Assembly: GCA_946902985.2 (NCBI GenBank)
Contig: OX336395.1
Span: 19,570,708 to 19,634,707, forward strand
DNA: 64,000 nucleotides
Direction of reading: 5' to 3'
From: Meconema thalassinum
Taxonomy: Eukaryota; Arthropoda; Insecta; Orthoptera; Tettigoniidae
Of the stretch, positions 1-10,020 are shown piece by piece. The first letter of the stretch is position 1, and every line of letters starts with the position of its first letter. Position numbers and translations under genes: made by a program. The notes below the pieces were generated by a model. The model saw nothing but the letters and a program-made list of their open reading frames with translations. It was not told the origin of the DNA and searched no databases.

Positions 1-90
1 GATCCCCTTTGCGGCACCCCAGCGTCTCTAAAAGCCGCAGTAGTAAAAAGGAATGTAAAACCAATAATATTACCGCTATTATTATTATTC
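1..90 (+). repeat. SINE 3' tail (5' part lies outside the window)
   Basis: The first 60 bases align by eye with the 3' part of the SINE at 5160-5215: both have a GGYACCCC-AGCGTC-like block, a short A-rich block, then GTAAAACCAA or GTAGAACCAA. It runs into an ATT-rich tail, as SINE tails do. The tRNA-like head is missing because the window starts inside the copy. Confidence 0.6.
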
Positions 91-440
91 CTTATCATAG
101 ATCAGCCTAAGACTTAGTTCAGCTTCCCGTGTTCCTACGTTTCTCCTGAAACCGAATTGGTCTTCAACTGATTCTGTTTTAATCTGTCTTTCCATCATCT
201 TGTAAATTATTCTAGTGAGGATCTTTGAGGCAATCTCACATCTGTCAGCTCTTGCTTTCTTCGATATAGGAATGATAACATTCTTCTCGAAATCAGAGAG
301 TACCTCACCTGTTTCATAGATCGTACATATCAAGTGAAATAACCTGATCAAACCTTCATCACCTATGCAACGGAGCAACTCAATCGGTAAATCATTTTTG
401 CCTGGTGTTTTGTTCCTGCTTAATTCCTCTAATGCACTAT
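85..440 (-). pseudogene. Non-LTR retrotransposon reverse transcriptase fragment
   Basis: An open frame at 85-378 reads through RT core segments. The segment FGFRRNVGTREAE resembles the conserved Q-FGFR-G-GT-EA block of insect endonuclease/RT proteins, and upstream translation gives TPGKNDLPIELLRC, matching the APG-DGIP-ELL block. The piece is about 100 residues, whereas a full non-LTR ORF2 is near 1000, and no YADD box or endonuclease is left. It is a 5'- and 3'-truncated relic. Bases 441-790 may hold weaker upstream coding remains, but I could not recognise a domain in them. The clade is not assigned. Confidence 0.7.
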
Positions 441-887
441 AAAATTATGATCTCAATATTGAATTTCCTTTCACATCCTCATCAAGTTCATCTTCCCTTT
501 CTATTACATTATTCGCAATCTCATTACCCCCATACAAATGCTCTACATAAGCTCAATATATTGAAGCAGAACATAACATCTCCTAAGGCTTCAGTTTCAT
601 TGATTATAGTTGCAAAATTATTGCAACAAGGTGTGCTTGTTCCAAGAACTCCAGCCATTAATCTATTGTCTTCATTACCATTCAGATAATACTTATTTTT
701 GTAATAAGGGATGATTGGTTTGCAAATAGCTTTAATTTCTTCATTTAATTCTTCAGACTGTCAATTGTGGATTTTAAAACTTACAGATAAGTCCATATGC
801 TCATTCTTGATAGTGAGCTGCCTTCTGTATCTCGGGATACATATTGAGACTCAGGTCTGGCAAGCGTTGGATTGGGGTACCTTGGAC
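441..887. other. No recognisable gene
   Basis: AT-rich sequence. Short open frames here have no motif I recognise. Part may be decayed upstream coding sequence of the RT fragment at 85-440. Confidence 0.4.
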
Positions 888-1753
888 CTTAGCCTCCAAT
901 AATATAAAGGCTACTCAATCGTGGTGTTCTCTGCATCAACACAGTCCTCCTAGCAGTGCGCGCATTGACCACTGCAGCGCTGAGTACCCACCCTAATATT
1001 TACATGTCATAGAATTGCTATCGCAAGCTAAAACTAGCAAAAATATACCTATACACTATATTTACAGTACATGAATACACATTGTTGAGTAGAATCAAGT
1101 AACATATAAGAGATGTTCATATTTTACTCCTAGAAGTTCGTTTCAACTGCGGATTTCCCCTATGAGATAGCTCGCACAACTGTCTGGTATGTGGGCCTAC
1201 AAGAGTAAGGTACGGTACAGTCAGTAGATGGTTGCACTGAATATGTTTACAAGTGTACCATGGAGTTTCAGTGAAAAGGAACGACTTTTCGTAGTTTTTG
1301 TGAATCTTTCTTTTCATAATTTGTTTTTCTTCTCAAGTCGTAGTCTCGTGTCATTGGTGTAGTTAGTGACAGATGGGTGCAGAAACATTTGCAGTTTTAT
1401 CTTGCTCAGTTCCTCAGGATGATTACTTACTCCACACTGTAGAATATGATTTTTAGCATCATGTGGCAACAGTCTTCTAGTTAACGTTCATGCTATTCCT
1501 GGACTGCTCAGCGTAACCGATATCATTTCGTCCGTTACTTCTTCCAGCGAAACAAAACCAGGCATACGATTCCGGAGACCACCTCTCCCTCTGTCTTTGA
1601 ATTTCAAATTAGTGACATTACTGGAGATGGATTCTTGATACTGAGGGGCACATGACCTCGCTGTTGCTTCCTTTAAAACAATAACTACTCGGGATACTAC
1701 TAATTTTATCAAACACTCTTGACATGGTATAGGGAGGCTATGGTCTTCAGCTC

Positions 1754-2108
1754 GTTGTTATTGTTGTAGTTTGTTTAGGGGCGTTGCAACATCGTGATCA
1801 TGTAGCCCCATGTTCTTGGGTGTGTGTAGAATCTGTCTGATAACCTGTGTCACTGTAATGTCTGTAATAGTGTGTGCATTTGTAAATGAGGTAAAATTGG
1901 GTAGGAAGCGGCCGTGGCCTTAAATTAGGCACCGATACCATCCCGGCATTTGTCTGGCGTAGAAGTGGGAAACACTTCCAGAAAAGCTGAGATAGGAATC
2001 GAACCTGCCTCTTCTTAGGTTTGCCTAATGAGGCTGAGTGTACCCCGTTCCAGCCCTCAGAACCAGGAATCGAACACGGGCCTCCGCAGACCAAATACCC
2101 TCCAATAT
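1754..2108 (-). repeat. tRNA-derived SINE, minus strand
   Basis: On the minus strand the head at about 2108-2060 gives a box B-like GTTCGATTCCTGG. It is followed by a GGCTGGAACGGGGTACACT block, a second GGTTCGATTCC-like box, a TGCCGGGATGGTA block and GGCCACGGCCGCTTCC. The order agrees with the second copy at 2160-2450, and the tail is shared with 9875-10020. I recall this SINE structure from polyneopteran insects; no search was run. Confidence 0.65.
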
Positions 2109-2159
2109 AGGCCATTGCAGCTCTTGTTATAGAAATTTGGTTATTTAGCCCCTATCTGC

Positions 2160-2450
2160 TACCCTGTGTCATTGGGGCGTGTGCATTTGTAATTCCCATG
2201 ATGATTTGGAAGGTGACCTTAAGTTAGAAACCATCCCGGCATTTGCCTGGAGTGGAAGTGGGAAACTACAGAAGACCTGTCCAGGAAGGATGAGATGGGA
2301 ATACAACCCACCTCTTCTCAGTTTTACCTCATGAAGCTGAGTGTACCCCGTTCCAGCCCTCATATCAGAATTATATTTCTTGGCAGAGCCTGGATTCTAA
2401 CATGGATCTCTGGGGGGCGACAACCAAGAATGCTAGCCACTACACGAAAA
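2160..2450 (-). repeat. Second copy of the same SINE family, diverged
   Basis: It shares with 1754-2108 the blocks CATCCCGGCATTTG (2231), GAAGTGGGAAAC (2255) and GAGTGTACCCCGTTCCAGCC (2340), in the same order and orientation. The tRNA-like head near 2390-2440 is badly eroded. Confidence 0.6.
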
Positions 2451-2841
2451 GGAGGTCAGGTATCATCATCAGAACTGGAGCAATAATACAAGATCACCTA
2501 ATTTTCAGTCGCATGGTCAGCGTAAGCTACATACCTTGTCTTATTGCTTTAATCCGTAATTTCCTTGTTGGCTCTGGACTAGGATATTCATGAAAACTAG
2601 TTCCAGGAACATTATTTCTAGAGCCTTGTTTACAAAATGGCACGCAGCAGTATACAATCGTAATACAATGGCCTTATTTCAGTAACATAACTTGATTCGT
2701 GCGTACACAATGTGCATAAATACCGCCAACTGAAGTGATCATGTAGGGGGGTATGCAACGCCTCTAGCGGCAAACATAGCTTCTGCAGGGCGGTCAGCTT
2801 TCAGAGGCTATTGGGCAGGCTTTTTATTATTGGAGGCTAAG

Positions 2842-3123
2842 CTTGGGCTTGTAAGGCAAAACTGAGCATTTGTGTGGTTTTTCCACTTCTAATCCAGCCA
2901 AATGCTGAGATAGTTTCTGACTTATGGCCAATACTAGCCCCAGTTACTCCCATATATCACATTATCAGACAAATGTTTTGCAATCCCAAGTACACGGGGC
3001 TGATAACCTTGATGCACAAGCTCGTAAATTAAACAAGAACTCGTTGTAGTGAAACGTTTTGTAGATCATTTTCAAATTCTGAAATTCCTTTATTTCCTTT
3101 TAGCTACTGGAGTTGGTGTTGCC
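2842..3123. other. Upstream region of the F-box gene
   Basis: No gene is seen. A pyrimidine tract followed by TTTTAG at about 3085-3104, 20 bases before the ATG at 3124, looks like a splice acceptor, so a non-coding 5' exon further upstream is possible. Confidence 0.35.
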
Positions 3124-4367
3124 ATGAGTCTGGGTGGCGATACTTTACCCCAAGATGTGTTACTGAAGATCTTCTCATATTGTTCTTACAATGATCTGGT
3201 GACATCGGTCCAGTTTGTGTGTACTTGGTGGCAAGAGGTATCCAGAATGAGGTGTTTATGGAAGCACATTGTGTACAGACCCTGGAGCGAGGAGGAGGCT
3301 ATAGATTTGTTGAAAATATCCCCTCAGTTGCAAGCAATTGAGTTATCAAACCATAATAAACATGAGAAGTGCATTTTTGGTGCATTGCACAAATACTGTC
3401 CTGAGCTGAAACGATTGCTTGTAACGACAGAAATATTCTATCCACCGCATGACATACCTGGAGACATTCCAGTATTTCCCAATATAAAAGTGCTAATCCT
3501 TACTCCAGGATATAATAATTTCAGAGCTTGGGAAATTTTAAGTTTCTCTTTCCCAAATATAGAACATTTTGAGTTCCATGATAAGTACTTGAGAAAAAAG
3601 GATCTTGTGTCTTTCTTGGGAAACATGCAACATCAATTGCATACTCTCTGTTTGCCTTTGGAACTATCGATAACGACTGTGTTTTGCCATATTTATCTGC
3701 ATGCTCTAAGGTAGAGACATTGTCTCTTATTGGTTTGTGTGAAGATGCATGGCAATTGAAAGTTGAAGCGGCACAGTATTTGAGAAAAATGATGTTTCTC
3801 ACAATTGACTATAAATGGGACATTTCTCTGAAAGACAATTTAATTCTATTATCTTTGTTTTCTAATCACAAAAATCTGCAATTGTGTGATTGTGATGAGC
3901 CCTGTGATGAATTATTCGAAGTTGTTTCAAAGAACTGTCCAAAACTGGAGAAGCTAACCCTTAGTAACTCTTTCTATCCCATGAGTAATGGGTCATCCCT
4001 TTTCCAAGGTTTCAGCTTAACACAACTAACATCGCTGACTATATTGTACAATATTTCTATTACTTGTGAAAGTTTAGCACATCTTCAGCTCATCCCACAC
4101 TTGGCATACCTTGAACTGTATGCCTGTGAACAGCTCACAGGCGAATGCTTGAAAGTGGTATGGGGTTTTGATAAATTGGAGATTTTGAAATTTGATCTTC
4201 AGTACAAAGAGCATCTGGTAGATCTTACTGCGAGTCATGTAAAAAATAAGAATCTCATGCACATGTTTTATCGGCGTAGGGATATTTCAAAATTAGAACA
4301 CCTGAGAAATCAGCACTTGAATGTATGTCTATTGGCAGATAGATTGGAGTTTGCGCTTCTTGAGTAA
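3124..4367 (+). CDS. F-box/LRR-like protein, interrupted by one frameshift
   Basis: The product would be a substrate-recognition subunit of an SCF ubiquitin ligase. From the ATG at 3124, residues 8-50 form an F-box (LPQDVLLKIFSYCS, then a V-F-VC-W pattern and LW). The rest is leucine-rich with LRR-like spacing, for example LAYLELYACEQLTGECL. The frame that starts upstream stops at 3714, and the continuation to the stop at 4365-4367 is in another frame. The switch lies near 3678-3686, in a GTGTTTTG run, and fits a small slippage indel. Total coding potential is about 415 residues, plausible for this class. AATAAA at 4419-4424 lies about 50 bp after the stop. I chose the ATG at 3124 because the F-box follows directly and an acceptor-like site precedes it. 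It could be a recent pseudogene, a retrocopy, or an intact gene with a sequencing error. No orthologue is named. Confidence 0.7.
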
Positions 4368-4418
4368 TTATGATTTGTTTATTGACTTAGCTACTGGGTC
4401 ATTATCTATGTGTGCCCC

Positions 4419-4424
4419 AATAAA
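4419..4424 (+). terminator. Polyadenylation signal AATAAA
   Basis: A canonical hexamer about 50 bp downstream of the F-box stop codon, followed by TGTG-poor sequence. It fits the end of this short transcript. Confidence 0.5.
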
Positions 4425-5012
4425 CACGGCAAGCTAAGCCGGCAGTGACTGGCGCAGATCGTACACGGTGCAGTCGGTGGTTGGCGCTCAATTTTAGTCT
4501 TTCATCAAACATGATCAATGTGTACTTACAGTGCTCAAAGCCGATGCTGAAAAGCATTTAGAGATTTTGAGTCATAAAAATAGTAAATATACCAAATAGC
4601 TAATATGATAATGGTGGAAACTTTCGCCACTTAACACGCAGAGCAGTGGCGATAGCGGATAATGCTACTATCTAGCCGCTCGAATAGACAACTACTGGAA
4701 CGAACTATTGAATCACACAAGTCGACTCCGAAAACGAAAAGAAATACAGATTTTAAGTCCTTTGTGTACTTCTTGTACTATAATATAAGGAAAGGAGATG
4801 GATGTTGAACCGAAAGGGACAGCAATAAGAATGAAATACATATGTTGTTTGTCATTAAAACATTTGATCGTCATTTTATGACAGCAGTTTTACTAGCCTA
4901 CGGTACAGATACTCCAAAAGCAAATTACGCTTCTTCTATCTTATTGAGCTTGATATTTTTAGTGGGAAGATTCTTCACTGATGAATTATTCGTTCTATTC
5001 AGATATGCCTTA
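4425..5012. other. Intergenic, nothing recognised
   Basis: No open frame with a recognisable domain. A 76-codon frame at 4842-5072 runs into the SINE head and is not supported as a gene. Confidence 0.5.
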
Positions 5013-5220
5013 GGCTGGCTGCGTGGCTCAGCGGTAACGGTCTCCGCAGCTGTGCCCGAGGTTGCAGGATAGAATCCTGGCATTTGAGGGTGCGCAAATT
5101 CGAGGGAGCGGTGATAGTAGATTTACTGGCATGTTAAAGACCCTTCGGGGAAAAATTCCGGTACCCCTGCGTCGCAAGCTACAGTACTAAACAGGGACGT
5201 AGAACCAACGTAAATTAAAA
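5013..5220 (+). repeat. tRNA-derived SINE, full length
   Basis: The head carries a box A-like TGGCTCAGCGGTA and, about 40 bases on, a degenerate box B (GGATAGAATCC for GGTTCGAATCC). The body has GTTAAAGACCCTTCGGGG and CCGGTACCCCTGCG, followed by an AAATTAAAATTAAA tail. The 3' part is homologous to 1-60. Transcription would be by RNA polymerase III from the internal boxes. Confidence 0.75.
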
Positions 5221-5248
5221 TTAAACACATACCGTATGATATAACAGC

Positions 5249-5370
5249 TTAGGCTTTCACGGCCGGCGTTCATAATTAAATACAAGTTTTTCGGGCTTGT
5301 AGGCCGTGGTCCAGACAGGATATCTCCCGACGTTTCACCGGAAACTGCGTCCGGCATTATCAAGGGTTCC
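5249..5370 (-). repeat. Penelope-like terminal region with hammerhead-like motif
   Basis: On the minus strand, 5364-5326 gives a TTGATAA core (5 of 7 match CUGAUGA), a perfect 6-bp stem II (GCCGGA with TCCGGT, loop of 7), then GAAAC and GTC. That is the order of a type I hammerhead with minimal stem III, as described in Penelope-like elements. The two core changes suggest reduced or no self-cleavage. Confidence 0.5.
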
Positions 5371-5519
5371 GCTTCTTTCCTTGGTCAGCAGTGGAATGAG
5401 GAAGAGGCTTGAAATAATGGGTAACGGTTTGTAGTGGGGTATTGTTGTTTGAATATGACTGTTGGTTGGGTGGATCTTGGCGATGAACTAACGGCTGGAA
5501 GGTAGTTTGGATCTTCAAA

Positions 5520-6146
5520 TTAGCATGGTGAGCCGAGCGTTCTCTTCGCATTCCGACTGGACCGTCTGATCTCACGTACATGTTGCGGGGTGCGGTGCGT
5601 GCTCCGGCTTCGGCGACCGAGCTTGTGAGGATCAGGTGTTCCCTGCGCGACTGCCGGGCTGTAGCGGGGAGGTTCTTCAGGTTGACGTGTGAGTGATTTC
5701 TTGGCCTTGGTGTTCCTAAGAGCCGGGATCCATGTATTACGCACACGTTCAATTTCTTCCTTCCGATTGAAATTGTCGGGGTGTTTGAAGATTTCTATGG
5801 CTTCCCGTTGCAGCCTGGCGTGGTAGTGAGTGGTCGTGGAGAGTATCTCCGTGTCCCCGTACTGTACATCGTGACCGGGCAAGAGAGAATGCTCAGCGAC
5901 TGACGATTTCTCAGTTTGACCCAGGCGGCTGTGTCTGTTATGTTCCTTGAGTCTGGTGGTCACGTTCCTCTTCGTCGTTCCTATGTACACCTTCCCACAG
6001 GAACACGGGATTCTGTAGACACCTGCAGTGGAGTGTGGGTGGCGCTTGTCTTTAGCGGATCGCAGCAAGTCCCGGATTTTGGCGGTGGGTTTATAAACCG
6101 TCTTCACCCCATAGGTCTTCAGTAATTTGCCTATCCTGTCCGTCAC
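5520..6146 (-). CDS. GIY-YIG endonuclease domain of the Penelope-like element
   Basis: 208 residues following the RT after one TAG codon, in the same frame. GIY-YIG landmarks are GVYRI at 42-46, the class-specific CSC pair at 48-50, VYIGTTKRN at 53-61, then R65 and the E-H pair near 68. It would nick target DNA to prime reverse transcription. The tail after about residue 150 is basic and low in motifs. The frame has no proper ATG because it is the C-terminal part of the RT protein. It ends shortly before the terminal region at 5249-5370. Confidence 0.85.
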   Translation of the reverse strand: MTDRIGKLLKTYGVKTVYKPTAKIRDLLRSAKDKRHPHSTAGVYRIPCSCGKVYIGTTKRNVTTRLKEHNRHSRLGQTEKSSVAEHSLLPGHDVQYGDTEILSTTTHYHARLQREAIEIFKHPDNFNRKEEIERVRNTWIPALRNTKAKKSLTRQPEEPPRYSPAVAQGTPDPHKLGRRSRSTHRTPQHVREIRRSSRNAKRTLGSPC

Positions 6147-7679
6147 CTACTTCACGTACGGCAGGAATGCGGTGGCCACCGGAGTTTCCTCAGAATCTTT
6201 CCTCGTGCTCCGGCGCCTGGGATGAGAGGCTCGCTCAATCTCCTTATTGCTGTATCCGTTGGCGCATAGGGCCCTCTTTATATGTTTCAGCTCTTGGTTG
6301 AGGTTGGATGGCTCACAGATTCTCCTAGCACGGTCTACCAATGTTTTAATAACTCCGTGTTTCTGTCGGGGGTGATGATTGGATGTCTTGTGTAGATACC
6401 GGTCCGTGTGTGTGGGTTTCCGGTATACGGTGTACCCCAAGCACAGGTCATTAGTCCTGGTGATCAGCACGTCAATAAAGGCCAGGCAGTTGTCTTTCTC
6501 CTTCTCCATAGTAAATTTTATGCTGGTGTTGAGGCTGTTAAGGTGGTCCAGGAAACGTTCCAGCTCTTCCTCTCCGTGGCTCCAGACTACGAAGGTATCG
6601 TCAACATAACGTAGCCATACTTTCGGTTTGAGGGGTGCAGTCTCGATCGCCAACTGCTCGAACTTTTCCATGTAGAAGTTCGCAATCACAGGGCTTAGTG
6701 GGCTACCCATGGCGACTCCCTCTATTTGCTCGTAGAAGTTCTCGCGCCATAGGAAGTAGCTCGTGGCGAGGCAGTGGCGAAACAAGTCAGTGATGTCTTC
6801 CGTGAAGAGCTCGGCAATCTGGTTTATGGATTCTTTCATAGGCACCTTCGTGAAGAGGGATACTACGTCAAAGCTGACTAGGCGGTCTTCAGGTTCCAGA
6901 CGTATGTTCTGCAATTTCTCAATAAAATGGCCTGAATCCCTGACGTAAGTCTCAGTGTTACCGATGTGCGGTTGTAGAATGATGGAGAGATGCTTGGCGA
7001 TGGTGTAGTTTGGAGAGCAGATAGCACTCACGAAAGGTCTCAGTGGAATGTCAGTTTTGTGTAGTTTGGGTAGACCGTACAGCCTGGGAGGTAGAGCTTC
7101 ACTCTTGCATGTATCCTTCTTCACGTGGTCTGGTAGTGAAGAGGCCTTGATTAACCTGTTGGTCTCTCTAAGTATCCGTGTTGTGGGGTCTTTCGTGAGT
7201 TTTCGGTATGTCTGAGGTTCTAGTAGCGACAGGATCTTAGTGTCGTAGTCTTCCGATGACATGACTACAGTCGCGTTGCCCTTATCTGCAGGTAGAATGA
7301 TGATGCTTCTATCCCTGTTAAGGGTTTTAAAGGCATTCTTCTCTTGAGGTGTGAGGTTACTGCTGGGCGCTGGAGCTTTACGAAGGATGCGCGAGGCCTC
7401 TGAGCGGACTTCCTCGGCCGGCTCCCTGGGTAAACGGTGTATGGCAGCCTCAATGTTGCTTATAATGTCTTCTACAGGCACAGAAGGTGGGGTGACAGAG
7501 AAGTTCTGACCTTTCGCCAAAAGTGAAGTTTCCCCTGGCGATAGACGACGGTTAGTCAGGTTTACTACAGTGCGAGACGAGTCCGGCGCAGATGTGGTTG
7601 CAGTTAACGTCTTGAGGTCCTGACATAGCTCAAATTTCTTTTTCTGGCGATGCGTCGACTGGTCGAAGGTGGAGCGCAT
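6147..7679 (-). CDS. Penelope-like element reverse transcriptase
   Basis: A 510-residue frame. It is the RT domain that copies element RNA at nicked DNA. RT landmarks are YGLPKLHK (201-208), motif A SFDVVSLF (about 269, with its catalytic Asp), VAMGSPLSPVIANF (322-335) and the catalytic YVDD at 358-361. Downstream, KDNCLAFIDV and YRKPTHTDRYLH are typical of the class. The N-terminal region with VNLTNRRLSPGE is also typical, so the frame is essentially full length. It ends at an in-frame TAG, and the endonuclease continues in the same frame directly after it. The stop is therefore most likely a point mutation within one original ORF. Translational readthrough is possible but unproven. Confidence 0.9.
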   Translation of the reverse strand: MRSTFDQSTHRQKKKFELCQDLKTLTATTSAPDSSRTVVNLTNRRLSPGETSLLAKGQNFSVTPPSVPVEDIISNIEAAIHRLPREPAEEVRSEASRILRKAPAPSSNLTPQEKNAFKTLNRDRSIIILPADKGNATVVMSSEDYDTKILSLLEPQTYRKLTKDPTTRILRETNRLIKASSLPDHVKKDTCKSEALPPRLYGLPKLHKTDIPLRPFVSAICSPNYTIAKHLSIILQPHIGNTETYVRDSGHFIEKLQNIRLEPEDRLVSFDVVSLFTKVPMKESINQIAELFTEDITDLFRHCLATSYFLWRENFYEQIEGVAMGSPLSPVIANFYMEKFEQLAIETAPLKPKVWLRYVDDTFVVWSHGEEELERFLDHLNSLNTSIKFTMEKEKDNCLAFIDVLITRTNDLCLGYTVYRKPTHTDRYLHKTSNHHPRQKHGVIKTLVDRARRICEPSNLNQELKHIKRALCANGYSNKEIERASHPRRRSTRKDSEETPVATAFLPYVK

Positions 7680-7812
7680 AGAATAGTGCGTGATGTGGTC
7701 GATGTTGTCCCACGACTGACCGGGACCTCATATCAGTACATCTCCGACTCACGTCTACGCTCTCAAGTGAGGATTGTGCTTGCTCGTCTCTTTCATTTAT
7801 TCTTTTGACCAT

Positions 7813-8384
7813 GTACAGTGCATTTTATTTCCTCACCTCATAAGGCCTTCATTCCCCCCTCTAATATTTCGTGTTTTCTTCTCGAGGAGATGGTATAGTC
7901 TATTGTTTGTAGGGCTGTAGATCTGTTGAATTATTTTGGTTTCATAGTTGTGTAATATGATGTAAGCTATAGCATGAGAGAAAGTTCTACCTGTTTCACT
8001 TAAATCAACGATGTATTTTTGTGAGTCAATTTACTGAACGATTCGATGTTTACATTTGTCAATCAGTGTCCGTAACGCCATCTTTGAACTACAAATTTAA
8101 ATTGCGCTCACTAAAATAACGAACCCTAAACTATTATGTAGGGCTAGGGTTGCCAGACGTTCCGTATTAATGTTTATCGGGACGCAAAATGTTCTATTTT
8201 GTTGTTGTTAGTGTGATAATCTAGCCTATACAACTTCGCTCCAATTTTCAAATGTCCTGCTTGAGCAATCCATGCTTCACTCTCTTCGCCCATTTTATAA
8301 GCATACTCGTGTCTTAATTATTGCCATTATAGCCTTGTTGCATAATGTATTATTATGAATGGCCTAAGCTTACCGAGTGACCGC
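7813..8384. other. Intergenic, nothing recognised
   Basis: AT-rich sequence with no motif I can name. The 5' untranslated end of the Penelope-like element may reach into the first bases. Confidence 0.45.
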
Positions 8385-8605
8385 TGTCCATCCATTGGAC
8401 ACGTGGTCAGCGCATCGGGTCCCCTCGGCCGTAAATCTTGGTTTTCATGACCGGGGCACTGCCTCACTGTCAGACATCTACTCAATCGTCCTCACAAGGC
8501 TGAGTGCACCCCGTTCCAGCTCTCACGTCAGTTTCTAATATCCCTGACGGAGCCGTGAATCAAACCTCGGGCCTCTGGGTAAGAGGCAGGCTGCTACCCC
8601 AACAC
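8385..8605 (-). repeat. tRNA-derived SINE of a related family, minus strand
   Basis: On the minus strand the head near 8605-8545 reads like GGTAGC-CCTGCCTCTTACCC and then a box B remnant. It is followed by the shared GCTGGAACGGGGTGCACT block and, further on, GGCCGAGGGGACCCG and GCTGACCACGTGTCC. The block order matches a SINE I recall from polyneopteran insects. Both ends are eroded. Confidence 0.55.
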
Positions 8606-9081
8606 CACAATGAGAGCCTTCCCTGTAGAACGGAACTTCTCCAGTGCCGTGGGACGTTGAGTCAGCGCCACTTGACTAGCATCTACCGTTACACAACAGA
8701 GTATCTGGATACACATTTATTACATACGGAGCTGGCAAGATACCTTAGTTGAGATAATTACGACTTGTGGAAAGTACTGTAGCCTACCTCGTATCCTAGT
8801 GGAAACTTACCTTCTCAAAAGAAGTCTTCCAGTAAATGTGTTCGAACGTTTCATCGCCGTGTGAATTTTACTTGTGGGGGAATCTCAAGCAAAAGGTAGC
8901 CTATATAGCTACATTCCGCGTAGTCTGGAAGCTCTCGAGAGATCGAAATAACTGCATAGACACGAAATATCAGTGAGGAGGAATTACAGCGAGTGTATCA
9001 GCGTAATATGAGTTAATAGCATGAAGGACAGCATTTCCAGTGACTGCCCTGAGATTCATGTAAGTACAGTAATTATGATGA
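8606..9081. other. Intergenic, nothing recognised
   Basis: No domain, RNA gene or clear repeat is seen. Confidence 0.5.
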
Positions 9082-9672
9082 TTAACCCTTGCGAACTGGT
9101 GTGAAAACATTTACACAAGGACTCTCGCCGGGTCATTTTGACCCATATTGTGTCACTCCCTTTTTGTCGTAGTCATACGCATCTTAATGAAGTACATTTA
9201 CACCTGGCGTCTTCCTATGAACTACTCCATTATAAAATGAGGTTTAATTATTTCAAATTTGACATTCAGGAGAATGGCAATAATTTTCGGAACAGTATTA
9301 TTGGCCATGATAGTCGCGGCAAAGCAGTCATTTATATATATAGGCTATATATATATTTAACAAAGGAGCTGATGACCAAGGTGTTCCCAGGCCCTAAACA
9401 TGGATCAACAAGAATGTGAACTGTGTTATTGTGCAGCATCAAAATAGGTGGATTTTTTACTCGCCATGGGTAAATCTGACCCGATCGTAAATAATATAGA
9501 TGTAACTTGAGTGTTCAAAAAGCTATGGACATTTTTCTTTTGCAGGGGAAGTTCAAGGCGATGGTGGAAGGTTCAGTAAACGATAGGAAATAAGGGCTGA
9601 CCAAAACGAAAATATAGAGCATCATTTAAGCCTCGGGTCGAAAATACCCTTGTGCCAGTCCTCGCGGGTTAA
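9082..9672. mobile_element. piggyBac-like MITE flanked by TTAA
   Basis: TTAA at 9082-9085 and at 9669-9672 flank about 583 bp. Ends read inward are CCCTTGCGAACTGG and CCCGCGAGGACTGG, and both sides then carry a GGGT-ATTTT-GACCC block (GGGTCATTTTGACCC at 9131; its counterpart near 9636-9650). TTAA duplication with CCC-type ends is the piggyBac pattern. There is no transposase, so it is non-autonomous. Confidence 0.6.
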
Positions 9673-9874
9673 ATACGTTAAAAAGTGTAAAGTAGTTGGG
9701 CGCTACGCTGCTGCTAGCTCGACACGCGGCCTCCGTGAGTCTCACTGTATAAATCCCATAACGTGTATGATTCCACAGAACCCTTAGAAGTACCTCCTTA
9801 AATATGTAGCCCTTAATAGCCCTTATGTGCTGGTTTACTGTCCCTTTGTCCTTAGTAGCCTCTTGTATATTATT

Positions 9875-10020
9875 GGTTGGTTGGTTCCTCAGTTTAGGAG
9901 ATGCGACAACGCGGTCATGTAGCCCCGTGTACTTTGGGTGTTTGTGGAATCTGTCTGATAACCGGCGTTAATTGTGATGGCTGTATTAATGTGTGTTACG
10001 GTATCTGTAATTCAGGAAAG
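9875..10020 (-). repeat. SINE tail fragment
   Basis: It aligns with 1765-1880 of the first antisense SINE: shared CATGTAGCCCC, TGGAATCTGTCTGATAAC and GATGGCTGTA-like blocks in the same orientation. Only the distal part is present. Confidence 0.55.

Larger units (their letters stand above)
888..2841. mobile_element. TIR-bounded DNA element of about 1.95 kb, non-autonomous
   Basis: The ends are inverted copies: CTTAGCCTCCAATAATA at 888-904 and its exact complement at 2825-2841. The match continues inward so that 28 of 32 positions agree. The flanks read CTTGGAC (881-887) and CTTGGGC (2842-2848), a candidate 7-bp target duplication with one mismatch. No transposase is seen inside. The interior carries two antisense SINE copies (1754-2108 and 2160-2450). 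Bases 905-1753 hold nothing I can name. The superfamily is not assigned. Confidence 0.6.
5249..7700 (-). mobile_element. Penelope-like retroelement, nearly intact
   Basis: The element reads on the minus strand: RT, then a C-terminal GIY-YIG endonuclease, then a terminal region at 5249-5370 of the kind that repeats as a pseudo-LTR in this class. Only one stop codon (TAG at 6147-6149) breaks the coding frame. There is no second terminal copy upstream, so the 5' end is uncertain or truncated. It lies just downstream of a SINE. A recent insertion is likely given the preserved frame. Confidence 0.85.

Noticed and set aside
4842..5072. 76-codon frame with hydrophobic stretch
   Set aside because: It ends inside the tRNA-like head of the SINE and shows no conservation or motif.
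5013..5085. Functional tRNA gene
   Set aside because: Box B is degenerate, the cloverleaf does not close well, and the SINE body follows.
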